From Nocardia colli (GTDB lineage: Bacteria; Actinomycetota; Actinomycetes; Mycobacteriales; Mycobacteriaceae): a DNA stretch of 64,000 nucleotides. Shown here one piece after another: positions 9,091-16,780 of this stretch. How positions within the stretch are numbered: position 1 is the stretch's first letter; each line of letters begins with the position of its first letter. The stretch lies in NCBI RefSeq assembly GCF_008704205.1, contig NZ_VXLC01000003.1:558001-622000 (forward strand), read 5' to 3'. Under the pieces are notes generated by a model that worked only from the letters and a program-made list of their open reading frames with translations, was not told the DNA's origin and did not search any database. A program made the translations under genes and the position numbers.

Positions 9091-9151
9091 ACAGTGAGAA
9101 GTACAGCTATCCATAATCACTACCGATAGTACAACTATCGATAGTCACTGT
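9091..9151. promoter_or_regulatory. Divergent MerR control region with paired palindromes
   Basis: ACTACCGATAGT (9119-9130) and the perfect palindrome ACTATCGATAGT (9134-9145) are 15 bp apart; a weaker relative GCTATCCATAAT lies at 9106-9117. The block is framed by ACAGTGA (9091-9097) and its inverse TCACTGT (9145-9151). Multiple dyads between a regulator and its divergent operon are what a MerR-type operator/promoter would show. Confidence 0.55.
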
Positions 9152-9173
9152 ATCGACTCGCGAAGGCTGAATC

Positions 9174-10146
9174 ATGACCGCGACCCACCGGCCGTTGGCC
9201 GGACCACCCGTCACGCAGTGGCATCGCCCACTGCTGTTACTCGCCGTCGCGATGGCGTTCCTGGTTGCGGTGTCGATCGTCGGGATGATCGTCGACGACC
9301 GCGTCCTGACCGGCCTGCCCATCTGGGGCGAAGTCGGCGAAATTCGCGCTCTCCACGCTGATCTACGCCGTGACGTGGGCCTGGCTGATCGCCCAGCTGC
9401 CCCGCTGGCATCGCCTCGCCTGGTGGGCGGGAACGGTCGCCGCGGTCGGGCTCGCAGTTGAGCTGCTCATCATCGTCGTCCAGATCGTGCGAGGCACGAC
9501 GAGCCACTTCAACTTCACCACTCCGCTCAATGCCGCGCTGTGGAACACGATGGGCGCCACCATCATCGGCGTGTGGACGGCCACGGTGCTCGTTTCGGCC
9601 GCATTGTTCCGGAACCCGGCACCGGACCGGGCCCGCACTTCCGCGATCCGGGCCGGCGCGGTCCTGTCGGTGATCGGGGCCGCCTTGGGGATGCTGATGC
9701 CGACGCCGACCGCGGCTCAAATGGCAAGCGGCAGTAAGGTTCTAGGGGCGCACACGGTGGGGCTCGCCGACGGCGGTCCCGGTCTGCCGATCCTCGGCTG
9801 GAGCACGGTCGGCGGCGATCTGCGCGTCCCGCACTTCGTGGGAATGCATGCGCTGCAAGTGATTCCGCTGGTATTGATCGCGCTGGAGTTCGGTGCGCGA
9901 CGATTCCCGGTATTGGGATCGGTCGAGAAGCGCCGCGCGATCAGCTTGGTCGTCACCGCGGCTTACGGTGCACTTCTCGCGGTGCTGACCTGGCAGGCAT
10001 TGCGCGGACAGTCGATCGTGCATCCCGATTCGCAGACCGGGCTCGCACTCGGTGGAATCGCCATTGCCGCAACGGTTTCCGTGGTGCTGATCCTGCGCAG
10101 CCGGGTCACCTTCGCGGCGCCGGTCGCGATCGGCGCCGCCCGATGA
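9174..10146 (+). pseudogene. Frameshifted polytopic membrane protein gene
   Basis: Two frames together encode one membrane protein of about 323 aa. The first frame starts at ATG 9174 with a good N-terminal hydrophobic segment and reads to LTGLPIW; the second continues as AKSAKFALSTLIYAVTW and then several membrane helices to 10146. The switch point is a run of four G at 9325-9328: removing one G joins the frames as IW-AKSAKFA, a junction that matches a family with a W-x-KPxKF signature just after the first loop. So either the gene carries a +1 frameshift or the base is a sequencing error. It heads an operon with two more small membrane proteins, overlapping the next gene by ATGA. The function is unknown. 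Confidence 0.75.
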
Positions 10147-10589
10147 TCAGCCGCCTGTTCGACCTCACGTTCCTGGTCGCCGCCCCGTTCTGGGCGCTGA
10201 TGATCCTCGCCCCACGGTGGCGTATCACCCAGACCATCATCGCCTCACCGCTGATCTGCGTACCGCCGCTGCTGATCTACGCAGCCCTGGTCCTGCCTGA
10301 TTTCGCGGCCGTGTGGTCCGCCGTGACCAGCCCGACCCTGCCCGCCGTGCAATCCCTGCTCGGTACCAGCGCGGGCGCCGCCGCCGGCTGGGCACACTTC
10401 ATCGGATTCGATCTGTTCCTCGGCCGCTGGATCTACCAGGACAGCCGATCCCGCGGCGTCCACCCGCTATTGATCAGCCCACTCCTGGTCTTCACGATCC
10501 TGCTCGCACCACTCGGCGTCCTCGTCTACCTGCTCATTCGATCCGTGCGCGCACCCCGCCCGGAATCTCGCACAGTCGCGGAGGTCTGA
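10143..10589 (+). CDS. ABA4-like / DUF4281 membrane protein
   Basis: A 148-aa membrane protein with four predicted helices. The sequence around HFIGFDLFLGRWIYQDS near residues 82-98 is the hallmark of the ABA4-like (DUF4281) family, named from a plant protein needed for neoxanthin synthesis; bacterial members have no fixed function. It starts in the ATGA overlap with the frameshifted upstream gene and ends in a TGATG overlap with the DoxX-like gene, so all three are co-translated. Control by the divergent MerR is likely. Confidence 0.85.
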   Translation: MISRLFDLTFLVAAPFWALMILAPRWRITQTIIASPLICVPPLLIYAALVLPDFAAVWSAVTSPTLPAVQSLLGTSAGAAAGWAHFIGFDLFLGRWIYQDSRSRGVHPLLISPLLVFTILLAPLGVLVYLLIRSVRAPRPESRTVAEV

Positions 10590-11116
10590 TGGAGACCCTC
10601 GTACTTCTCGTCGTCGTCTTGTTCGGTCTGCGCTTCGCGGGCGCACTCGGCCTTCGCCGGTTCGCGGCCTGGCCACCCTGCGCCGCCTATGCGCTGGCGC
10701 TGATGCTGATCATCACGGGTACAACACATTTCATTCCCGACGGCTTCGCGAACACGCCGATACCCACCCACGCCGACTTCGTCGCGATCGTCCCTCCGGT
10801 CGTGCCGTTCCCCGGACTGATGGTCTACGTGACCGGAGTGCTCGAACTGGCCGGCGCGGTCGGTCTGCTGCGCAGCCGAACCCGCCGCTGGGCCGGCCTC
10901 GGCCTCACCGCCCTGTTCGTCCTGCTGATCCCCGCCAACATCTACGCGGCCCTCGCCGAAATCCCGTTCCACGGTGCCCCGGCCACACCCTTGTGGGCAC
11001 GAATCCCCGAACAGATGCTGTACATCGCGGTCGCCCTGTTGGCCGCCACGCCGACGGGCTTCGGCGCAAAAGTCGAAAGGCAGCGCACGACAACAGAGTC
11101 GTTACCAGTCGGATAG
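10589..11116 (+). CDS. DoxX-like membrane protein
   Basis: A 175-aa membrane protein with four hydrophobic helices. The pattern GTTHF after the second helix, the PGLMVYVTGVLELAGAVGLL segment and PANIYAAL in the third helix match the DoxX-like family of small integral membrane proteins, linked in various bacteria to thiosulfate oxidation or redox stress. The ATG at 10589 overlaps the upstream stop (TGATG). It is the last gene of the MerR-linked operon; repeat-rich DNA follows. Confidence 0.87.
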   Translation: METLVLLVVVLFGLRFAGALGLRRFAAWPPCAAYALALMLIITGTTHFIPDGFANTPIPTHADFVAIVPPVVPFPGLMVYVTGVLELAGAVGLLRSRTRRWAGLGLTALFVLLIPANIYAALAEIPFHGAPATPLWARIPEQMLYIAVALLAATPTGFGAKVERQRTTTESLPVG

Positions 11117-11128
11117 GCGACGCGGCCC

Positions 11129-11212
11129 CTGACTGTGGCCACCTGACTGTGGCCACCTGACTGTGGCCACCTGACTGTGGCCACCTGACTGTGGCCACCT
11201 GACTGTGGCCGC
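11129..11212. repeat. Six tandem copies of a 14-bp unit containing palindrome GTGGCCAC
   Basis: Unit CTGACTGTGGCCAC repeats six times without gaps; only the sixth differs (final GC for AC). Each unit holds the 8-bp palindrome GTGGCCAC, so dyads recur every 14 bp. The array starts 13 bp after the DoxX-like stop, in the gap between converging genes. Confidence 0.97.
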
Positions 11213-11271
11213 GTTGGCGGACGCGCTGCTCCACGTACAGTCGGCGGCGGCTTGCCACGATCCAGTCCCAC

Positions 11272-11325
11272 GAACGGGACTTGCCCGCGGCGAACCGCGA
11301 GTGGGCCCTCGGTGATGTCCCGTAC
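11272..11325. repeat. 54-bp dispersed palindromic element, copy B
   Basis: GAACGGGAC (11272-11280) pairs with GTCCCGTAC (11317-11325; one mismatch) across a 36-nt interior containing CGCGAGTGG. It belongs to the same family as the copies at 21516, 29185-29565, 40486, 62102 and 62298. Confidence 0.8.
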
Positions 11326-11333
11326 GGCACAGG

Positions 11334-11384
11334 GTGGCGGTATCTGGCGAGTAGTTACGGCGGTGGCGGTATCTCGCGAGTAGT
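11334..11384. repeat. Two copies of a 22-bp motif ending GCGAGTAGT
   Basis: GTGGCGGTATCTNGCGAGTAGT occurs at 11334-11355 and 11363-11384, 29 bp apart; a third copy lies at 21975-21996 in another convergent gap, so it is a dispersed intergenic motif. From here to 11561 no gene is visible. Confidence 0.8.
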
Positions 11385-11561
11385 GCAGGCCACCATTTGC
11401 CGGTGATCAACGCTGCGATGAAATCCGCCGACGATGCGAGGTTGCCGGTACGGCCGGTGTTCGAGTCGTCTGAGAGTCGGTCTGGGCAACGCTGTTCGCC
11501 CTTGGACGCCGAGCGCCTGCCGGTCCTTACTTCGCTGACGGCGGCGCGATGTTTCTCGCCG

Positions 11562-12029
11562 TCAGGCAGTCGCGAGTGCGCGGGCGACCGCGTCGGCGGG
11601 GTCGGTGGCGGGGATGGTTGCCGCTAGCGGGGTTCCGTCGGCGTCGAGGAGTTGCCAGCCGCCGAGGGAGATGACCGGGATGCCGCCGCGGCGGCGGGCG
11701 AGGGCGAGTTCGGAGAGGGTCCCCCAGGAGCCGCCGATGATGATCACCGCGTCGGCGGAGGCGATGAGGATCGCGTTGCGGGCCTCGCCCATGTCGGTGA
11801 ACAGGACCGCGGACAACCCGGCGCACACCGCATCTCGGTCGGTGTCGGGTCGCACGCCGATCACGAGCCCGCCCGCGCCGGACGCTCCTTCGGCCACCGC
11901 GGCCATCACGCCGGTACCTCCGCCGCACAACACGGTCACCCCGGCCTCCGCCAACAGCCGACCGACCAGTCGCGCCTGCTCGCTCTCGACCGCACTGCAC
12001 TCCCTCGGTCCGCACACCGCAACCTGCAT
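11562..12029 (-). CDS. SLOG/LOG-like Rossmann-fold nucleotide-binding protein (TIGR00725 type)
   Basis: A 155-aa single-domain protein. VAVCGPRECS at the start, VLCGGGTGVMAAVAEGA, and IIIGGSWGTLSELALA are the SLOG-superfamily motifs; the last corresponds to the PGGxGTxxE motif of LOG/lysine-decarboxylase-like proteins with SWGTLSE replacing it. Such proteins bind nucleotides or nucleotide-derived ligands; TIGR00725 members have no settled function. GGGGAGG lies 5 nt before the ATG at 12029, so that start is preferred to the in-frame GTG at 12035, which overlaps the ribosome site. Confidence 0.85.
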   Translation of the reverse strand: MQVAVCGPRECSAVESEQARLVGRLLAEAGVTVLCGGGTGVMAAVAEGASGAGGLVIGVRPDTDRDAVCAGLSAVLFTDMGEARNAILIASADAVIIIGGSWGTLSELALARRRGGIPVISLGGWQLLDADGTPLAATIPATDPADAVARALATA

Positions 12030-12401
12030 CGCCACCTCCCCGAATCGCGAAGTTCATTCCCTCGACCGGTAAGCCATGCGCCACGGTGCGCCGAACGGGA
12101 CACTTCCGTGCGGTTACTCGACCGTTGCCACCACCATGTCCCACTCGGAGCGTATCGATGCGCCGGCGGGGAGTGGGCGGGTAGGTGAGGCCATGACGCC
12201 AGAGGATGCTGGGCGGTGGCGCGATAGCTGCGACCAGGGGGCTTCCGGCAATCCTGGCACCGCACCGAAACCGGCGCTCCGGTCTGTCTCCCATTCGACC
12301 AGCATGCCGGCCCAAGGTGTGCAATGTTGTTACTGCGCAACGGCATTGAGGGGTGTCTCGCAGCGCTGAGTAGGCACCGGTTAAGGGGGTGCGGCGGAAC
12401 T
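12030..12401. other. Divergent intergenic region, no gene seen
   Basis: The gap between the SLOG-type gene and the divergent membrane-anchored protein gene. It presumably carries both promoters. GAACGGGACA near 12091 resembles one arm of the 54-bp palindromic element but its partner arm is missing. Confidence 0.35.
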
Positions 12402-13028
12402 ATGTCGTCGTCCAACGTTTCCGGGGGGAGTTCCGCCGCGCACCGCGGGCGGCACAAGGCGGTTCCGTTGTGGCCGGGGATGATTCCGCCGCCGCGCCCG
12501 CAACGCTGGCATGCGCAACGCCGGAATCGACCGTGGCTGGTGGGGTCGGCCGCGGTGGTCGGATCGGTGGCCGCGGTGGCGGTGGTCATGGTGTACACGG
12601 CGTCGGCGAGCACCCCGCGCCAGTCGGCCACGTACTCCGATCCGGTCCTCGGCGGTGGCCCCGGCTGTCAGCCGACCAGGAGCGAACAGTTGGTGCGCGG
12701 CAACGGAACCGGCTCGACCACCTCCGGCCCGGACGTCATCCTGGCCTTCCAATACGCCTACTACGTCGCGAGATCGGGCGCCGACGCCCGCGCGGTCACG
12801 ACGACCGACGCGTCGGTACCACCGGTAGATGTGATCAACGCGGGCATCAAATCCGTCCCGGCAGGCACCCAGCACTGCGTGATCATCACCCCCATGGCGG
12901 ACGGCCGCTTCGATGTGGTGATCACCGAAATCCGCCCCGACGCCGCCGTGCGCACCTACCGCCAGTTCGTATCGGTCACAGCCGCACCGGGCGCTGTATC
13001 AATCGTGAAGATCGCACCCCCCACGTGA
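12402..13028 (+). CDS. Membrane-anchored protein with conserved C-terminal domain (DUF8176-like?)
   Basis: A 208-aa protein with a Pro/Arg-rich cytoplasmic N-terminus, one membrane helix (about 47-68), and an extracytoplasmic domain of about 130 residues. The domain reads as a small mixed fold: DVILAFQYAYYVARSGADAR, a loop with two prolines, then CVIITPM and FDVVITEIRPD strands. It has two cysteines (CQPT and HCVII) that could pair outside the cell. It resembles actinobacterial domains now filed as DUF8176, which I recall only loosely. The stop codon lies inside the first unit of a 17-bp tandem array. The ATG at 12402 avoids a long unconvincing Arg-rich extension. Confidence 0.7.
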   Translation: MSSSNVSGGSSAAHRGRHKAVPLWPGMIPPPRPQRWHAQRRNRPWLVGSAAVVGSVAAVAVVMVYTASASTPRQSATYSDPVLGGGPGCQPTRSEQLVRGNGTGSTTSGPDVILAFQYAYYVARSGADARAVTTTDASVPPVDVINAGIKSVPAGTQHCVIITPMADGRFDVVITEIRPDAAVRTYRQFVSVTAAPGAVSIVKIAPPT

Positions 13029-13175
13029 TCGCACCTCCGACGTGATCGCACCTCCGACGTGATAGCATCGCTGACGTGATCGCATCGCTGACGTGATCGC
13101 ATCGCTGACGTGATCGCATCGCTGACGTGATCGCATCGCTGACGTGATCGGACCCCCTACGTGATCGGACCGCCG
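13023..13175. repeat. Nine tandem copies of a 17-bp unit (ACGTGATCGCATCGCTG type)
   Basis: Nine 17-bp units run from 13023 to 13175; four (13074-13141) are identical, the outer ones vary. Every unit starts ACGTGAT. The TGA of the upstream gene is part of the first unit. The array fills over half of the gap to the converging thioesterase gene; nothing else is visible to 13303. Confidence 0.97.
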
Positions 13176-13303
13176 AAGTAAGAGCGCACCCGACGAGCGA
13201 TCAAGCACTGCGGTGATGACCACTGCCGTAGGTCCACCCAAGCCTTGGTTCCGGAGCGAACGATGCGGATCGCAGCGACGCCGCCCGACGAACAAGACGG
13301 CGA

Positions 13304-14107
13304 CTACGTCGAAACGATCGCCAACTGCCGCGACTGCGCGACCAAAGTCCCTGTGCTGTCCCAGATCTCGAAGTCTTCCTCGTGAAACCCGTCCATCAGA
13401 TAATTCGTCGTGACCCGGCACGCCAGCCACCCCGGAGCGGGCCGGGCCCGGATATGCACGGTGAGCTCGATGGTCGACGACCCCGGAATCCCGAGATCGA
13501 ACACCACCGGCGCGACCGCATCGACCAGAAACGCCAGCGCGATCGGATCGGCCTCCCGCCCATCCGCCAGCCGCATCCAGAATTCGACGGTGGTGGCACC
13601 TCCCGGACTGCCACGCCAGAACCCGGGCACCTCCGCCATCCGCGTCTCGGTCCGCTCGGAGATCGTGGGCCGCTGCCGCGGATACTCGGCGAACGGGTCG
13701 ACACAATCCTGCGGCGCGGGCAATGCCGGCGGTTTGCCGTTGACCAGCGTCGGCCCCTCGGCCGCCGCCAGATCGGTGAATGTGGCCAGCACCCGCAGGA
13801 TTTCCTTGCCGTCGCGCAGCATGCTCGCCTGCCCGGTCGCGGTGCGCCGCCCGACCCGCGCCACCTCGGTGGTGATCCGGGCCGGCCCGGGACCGCCCGG
13901 TCGCAGGAAATGCGCGGAGGCGGAAAGCAAATCGGGGTGCGGGAACTCGTGGCGCAACGCCTGTAAACAGGTAGCCAGCAGATACCCTCCATTCGTTGTG
14001 CTGATGAAGGTGGTCCACCGGTCCGACAGCGTGAGCGCGAACTCGTGCTCCCCGACCCGTTCGCTGGCCGTATCGCTGTCGAACACGAAACCTGCCGTAG
14101 TAGTCAT
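13304..14107 (-). CDS. TesB-like acyl-CoA thioesterase (double hot-dog)
   Basis: A 267-aa protein with two hot-dog halves, about 10-120 and 150-265. The first half has the substrate-site stretch TTNGGYLLATCLQAL and SASAHFLRPG; the second includes VEFWMRL, SSTIELTVHIRARP and WLACRVTTNYLMDGFHEEDFEIWDS. This is the layout of TesB/4HBT_3-type acyl-CoA thioesterases, which hydrolyse acyl-CoA to free acid in the cytoplasm. The chain length of the substrate cannot be read. It is monocistronic and converges on the membrane-anchored gene across the 17-bp array. Confidence 0.85.
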   Translation of the reverse strand: MTTTAGFVFDSDTASERVGEHEFALTLSDRWTTFISTTNGGYLLATCLQALRHEFPHPDLLSASAHFLRPGGPGPARITTEVARVGRRTATGQASMLRDGKEILRVLATFTDLAAAEGPTLVNGKPPALPAPQDCVDPFAEYPRQRPTISERTETRMAEVPGFWRGSPGGATTVEFWMRLADGREADPIALAFLVDAVAPVVFDLGIPGSSTIELTVHIRARPAPGWLACRVTTNYLMDGFHEEDFEIWDSTGTLVAQSRQLAIVST

Positions 14108-14124
14108 CCCACGATCTTGCCTGC

Positions 14125-14166
14125 CGAACGGGACATGAGCGAGCGCGCCTGCGGCCGTGTCCTGTT
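14125..14166. repeat. Short variant of the dispersed palindromic element (copy A)
   Basis: GAACGGGACA (14125-14134) and TGTCCTGTTC (14157-14166) pair with one G-T type mismatch around a 22-nt interior. The arms match the 54-bp family but the interior is shorter. It lies just upstream of the thioesterase start, the only copy not between converging genes. Confidence 0.6.
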
Positions 14167-14262
14167 CCGCAAAAGCTAGCCAGTCCGTTGCTGGTTGCAG
14201 CGCGAACTACCGGTACGGCTATTGGATGTGCGCTCACGAGCGCCCCGGCGAAAGGGAGACAG

Positions 14263-14457
14263 ATGCAGACATTTGCCATGAACACCGATATCGCTGATTG
14301 CCGGGTGGATCCCGGCCCGATGTCCGCGGCCCGCGCGCATCGAGCGATGCAGATCCACCTGGACTGTTCGGTCGACACCTGCCGGGTCCGCCGACGCGCC
14401 CGCGGCATCCTCGTGCAGTCCGGGTCGATGGTCCTCGATCCGCGTGCTGTCCGGTAG
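14263..14457 (+). CDS. Small conserved actinobacterial protein, 64 aa
   Basis: A 64-aa soluble polypeptide with a good ribosome site (AAAGGGAGA, spacing about 4-5 nt). The C-terminal part reads [17 protein letters not shown] then [14 protein letters not shown]; the Cys-x4-Cys pair and basic cluster could bind metal or nucleic acid, but a zinc site would need a partner. I have a weak impression of similar small proteins in other Nocardia and mycobacteria; the function is unknown. It lies upstream of the fasciclin/sigK cluster but is separated by its own promoter region. Confidence 0.65.
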   Translation: MQTFAMNTDIADCRVDPGPMSAARAHRAMQIHLDCSVDTCRVRRRARGILVQSGSMVLDPRAVR

Positions 14458-14492
14458 CTACGGACCGCCGGAAAATTCGTACTGAATCCGAC

Positions 14493-14519
14493 CCATCCGG
14501 TTCGGCGATCCAGGCGAAT
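14493..14519 (+). promoter_or_regulatory. Possible SigK-dependent promoter
   Basis: CCATCC (14493-14498) and GCGAAT (14514-14519), 15 bp apart, lie about 60 nt before the fasciclin lipoprotein start. From memory, M. tuberculosis SigK promoters read CCATCC at -35 and CCGAAT at -10; the second box differs by one base. If right, SigK drives this gene, as it drives mpt70/mpt83. Confidence 0.45.
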
Positions 14520-14579
14520 TCCGTTCCGTCCAATCCCCAGCACGGCTTCGAGCCGTATCGACGGAAGCGAAAGACAACG

Positions 14580-15224
14580 ATGACTGTTATGCGACGTTCG
14601 GTTGTGGCGGCGATGATGCTGACCGCGTTGGTGGGTGCCTCGGCCTGTTCGAGCGACAACAAGTCCGACGACAAGACCGCGGCTCCCTCCGCGTCCGCCG
14701 CGATGACCACCTCGTCCACCGCCGCATCGGGCGATCTGGTCGGCTCCGGCTGCAAGGCTTACGCCCAGCAGGTGCCGACCGGCGCCGGCTCGGTCAGTGG
14801 CATGGCCATGGATCCGGTCGCCACGGCGGCCTCCAACAATCCGCTGCTGACCACGTTGGTCGCCGCGGTGTCCGGCAAGCTCAATCCGCAGGTGAATCTG
14901 GTCGACACGCTCAACGGTGGCCAGTTCACCGTGTTCGCGCCGGTCGACGCCGCGTTCGCGAAGATCGATCCGGCCACGGTTGACTCGCTGAAGACCGACT
15001 CGGCCACGCTCACCAAGATCCTGACCTATCACGTGGTGCCGGGCCAGGTCACCCCGGACAAGATCGCCGGCACGCACAAGACCGTCGAGGGCGGAAATGT
15101 GACGGTCACCCGGAGTGGAGATGACATCAAAGTGGGTAATGCCTCGGTGATTTGCGGCGGAGTGAAGACGGCAAATGCGACGGTGTACATGATCGATACC
15201 GTGTTGATGCCGCCGGCCGCGTAA
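14580..15224 (+). CDS. Fasciclin-domain lipoprotein (MPT83/MPT70-like)
   Basis: A 214-aa secreted protein. A signal peptide ([19 protein letters not shown]) ends near a Cys at about residue 23 followed by SSDNKSDDK, consistent with lipid attachment although the residues before Cys (SA) are a weak lipobox. A Ser/Thr/Ala linker leads to one FAS1 domain (about 75-214) with the H1 region [14 protein letters not shown] and H2 region LTYHVVPGQ. Mycobacterial MPT70/MPT83 share this plan and are SigK-regulated surface proteins. Here it lies directly before sigK, supporting a conserved regulatory unit. A role in adhesion or surface structure is inferred from family. Confidence 0.92.
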   Translation: MTVMRRSVVAAMMLTALVGASACSSDNKSDDKTAAPSASAAMTTSSTAASGDLVGSGCKAYAQQVPTGAGSVSGMAMDPVATAASNNPLLTTLVAAVSGKLNPQVNLVDTLNGGQFTVFAPVDAAFAKIDPATVDSLKTDSATLTKILTYHVVPGQVTPDKIAGTHKTVEGGNVTVTRSGDDIKVGNASVICGGVKTANATVYMIDTVLMPPAA

Positions 15225-15339
15225 CCTCGCCACACCGTAGTTCGGAATGGTCCTTCCCCTTCAGGAGTCGTGCTCGCCGTGTTGCTGCCGCAGATCCATT
15301 CCAGATTTGTCCCTGTCAGCGATCGATGCGGAGGTACGC

Positions 15340-16002
15340 ATGCCGAATGAGCCGAAGCTCGCCGCGATCCGCCTGCGCCGCAACACCGGCGAGGGCGGAG
15401 CGCCGGTGACGCCGTCGTGCTCGACCGGCGTGGATCCGGAGGAGGCCGCGCGGTCCCGGCGGCTGGTCGAGCTACTCGACGCGATCGGGGGCGGCGATCG
15501 CGATGCCTTCACCGAGTTCTATCGGGCGACCAGCCACCGGGTGTTCGGTTTGGCGCTGCGTATTCTGCGTGGTCACGCGGCGGCGGAGGAGATCACCCAG
15601 GAGGTGTACCTGCAGGCGTGGTCGCTCGCGTCGGGGTATGACCGCAAGCTGTCCAGTCCGATGGGTTGGCTGATGATGCTGACCCACCGGCGGGCGGTCG
15701 ACCGGGTGCGGCGCGAGCAGTCTGCCGCCAGCCGCGACATCGCTTACGGCCAAGCCAATCTGGGCCGCGATCACGATGTCGTCGCCGAGGAGGTCGGGCA
15801 GCTGCTCGACGAGCAGTCGGTGCTCGACTGTCTGGAGACGTTGACCGCTATCCAGCGGGAGGCGGTCGCGCTGGCGTATTACAGCGGCCGCACCTACAGC
15901 GAGGTCGCTGATCACCTCGAGGTCCCGTTGCCCACCATCAAGACCCGGATCCGGGATGGATTGAAGCGGCTCGAGAACTGCCTGACAGGAAGTGATACCT
16001 GA
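15340..16002 (+). CDS. sigK: ECF sigma factor SigK
   Basis: A 220-aa ECF sigma factor. Region 2 (about 50-120) has FYRATSHRVFGLALRIL and the DNA-melting/-10 region EEITQEVYLQAWSLAS followed by GWLMMLTHRRAVDRVR; region 4 (about 155-215) has QREAVALAYYSGRTYSEVA and LPTIKTRIRDGLKRL. These match SigK of mycobacteria, and the neighbours (fasciclin lipoprotein before, RskA-like anti-sigma after) support the name. GGAGG at 15330-15334, 5 nt from the ATG, fixes the start. It overlaps rskA by TGATG, so sigma and anti-sigma are made together. Confidence 0.93.
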   Translation: MPNEPKLAAIRLRRNTGEGGAPVTPSCSTGVDPEEAARSRRLVELLDAIGGGDRDAFTEFYRATSHRVFGLALRILRGHAAAEEITQEVYLQAWSLASGYDRKLSSPMGWLMMLTHRRAVDRVRREQSAASRDIAYGQANLGRDHDVVAEEVGQLLDEQSVLDCLETLTAIQREAVALAYYSGRTYSEVADHLEVPLPTIKTRIRDGLKRLENCLTGSDT

Positions 16003-16727
16003 TGACCGACCCCGAGCGGCCCGGCGCGGACCTGCTCGACCTGGCCTACCCGTACGCGATGGACGCGGTCGCCGAGCTCGAGCGACGCACCATCGAACAT
16101 CGGTTGCGCGATGCCGATCAGGATACCGCGAATGCCTTCGCCGCCATTGTTTCCGGAGTGCGGGAGACGTTGGCCGCACTCACCGTACTCGATGCGACCG
16201 CGCCGCCGGCCACATTGGAGACGACGTTGTTGCGGGCGCTGGACGAGGCGACCAGGGGAACGGTGAAGTCTCGCAACAGGTTCGAGCGGGTGCGGTGGTT
16301 GGCGGCCGCCGCCGCGGTGGTTGTGGCGATCGGCGCCGGCGTCGGCGTGGTCGTGTACCGCTCCGCCGATTCCGGTCCGACCGGGCTCACCGCGCAGATG
16401 GTGCTCGAACAGCCCGATGTGATGGTGAAGTCGGTTCCGGTGGCCGGCGGCGGCACGCTCACCGTTCGTACTTCGGCCCGGATCTCTGCCGCGACAGTGA
16501 GTTTCGAGTCCGTGTCCGCTCCGCCGTCGAATCACTCGTATCAGGTGTGGTTGATTCCGCTCGGTGGGGCCGCACGCTCTGCCGCGGTGATGACCGAGGT
16601 GCCGGCCAGCGGTCCGGCCATGGTGACTCGCTTCGATGCCGTGGACACGTTGGCCATCACGGTCGAACCCGTTTCCGGTTCTCCGACGCCTACGGGTTCC
16701 GTGATCGCGAGCGTAAACCTCACCTGA
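16002..16727 (+). CDS. rskA: Anti-sigma-K factor RskA
   Basis: A 241-aa membrane anti-sigma factor. The cytoplasmic N-terminus (about 1-95) has the LDLAYPYAMDAVAELERRTIE region typical of RskA-like proteins, which bind sigma without a zinc site. One helix (about 99-120) crosses the membrane, and the C-terminal domain ends in SYQVWLIPLGG and TLAITVEPVSGSPTPTGSV, the signature of the extracytoplasmic RskA domain. In mycobacteria, regulated proteolysis of RskA releases SigK. The start overlaps the sigK stop by one base. Confidence 0.93.
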   Translation: MTDPERPGADLLDLAYPYAMDAVAELERRTIEHRLRDADQDTANAFAAIVSGVRETLAALTVLDATAPPATLETTLLRALDEATRGTVKSRNRFERVRWLAAAAAVVVAIGAGVGVVVYRSADSGPTGLTAQMVLEQPDVMVKSVPVAGGGTLTVRTSARISAATVSFESVSAPPSNHSYQVWLIPLGGAARSAAVMTEVPASGPAMVTRFDAVDTLAITVEPVSGSPTPTGSVIASVNLT

Positions 16728-16780
16728 CCCAGCTGCTTCGCACGCGTCGCAGCTTCCATCCCGACGATAGGGAATCTGCG

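Noticed and set aside
15992..16780. Upstream extension of the molybdoenzyme gene
   Set aside because: It overlaps rskA entirely, is Arg-rich and lacks any domain; the membrane domain begins at 16781.
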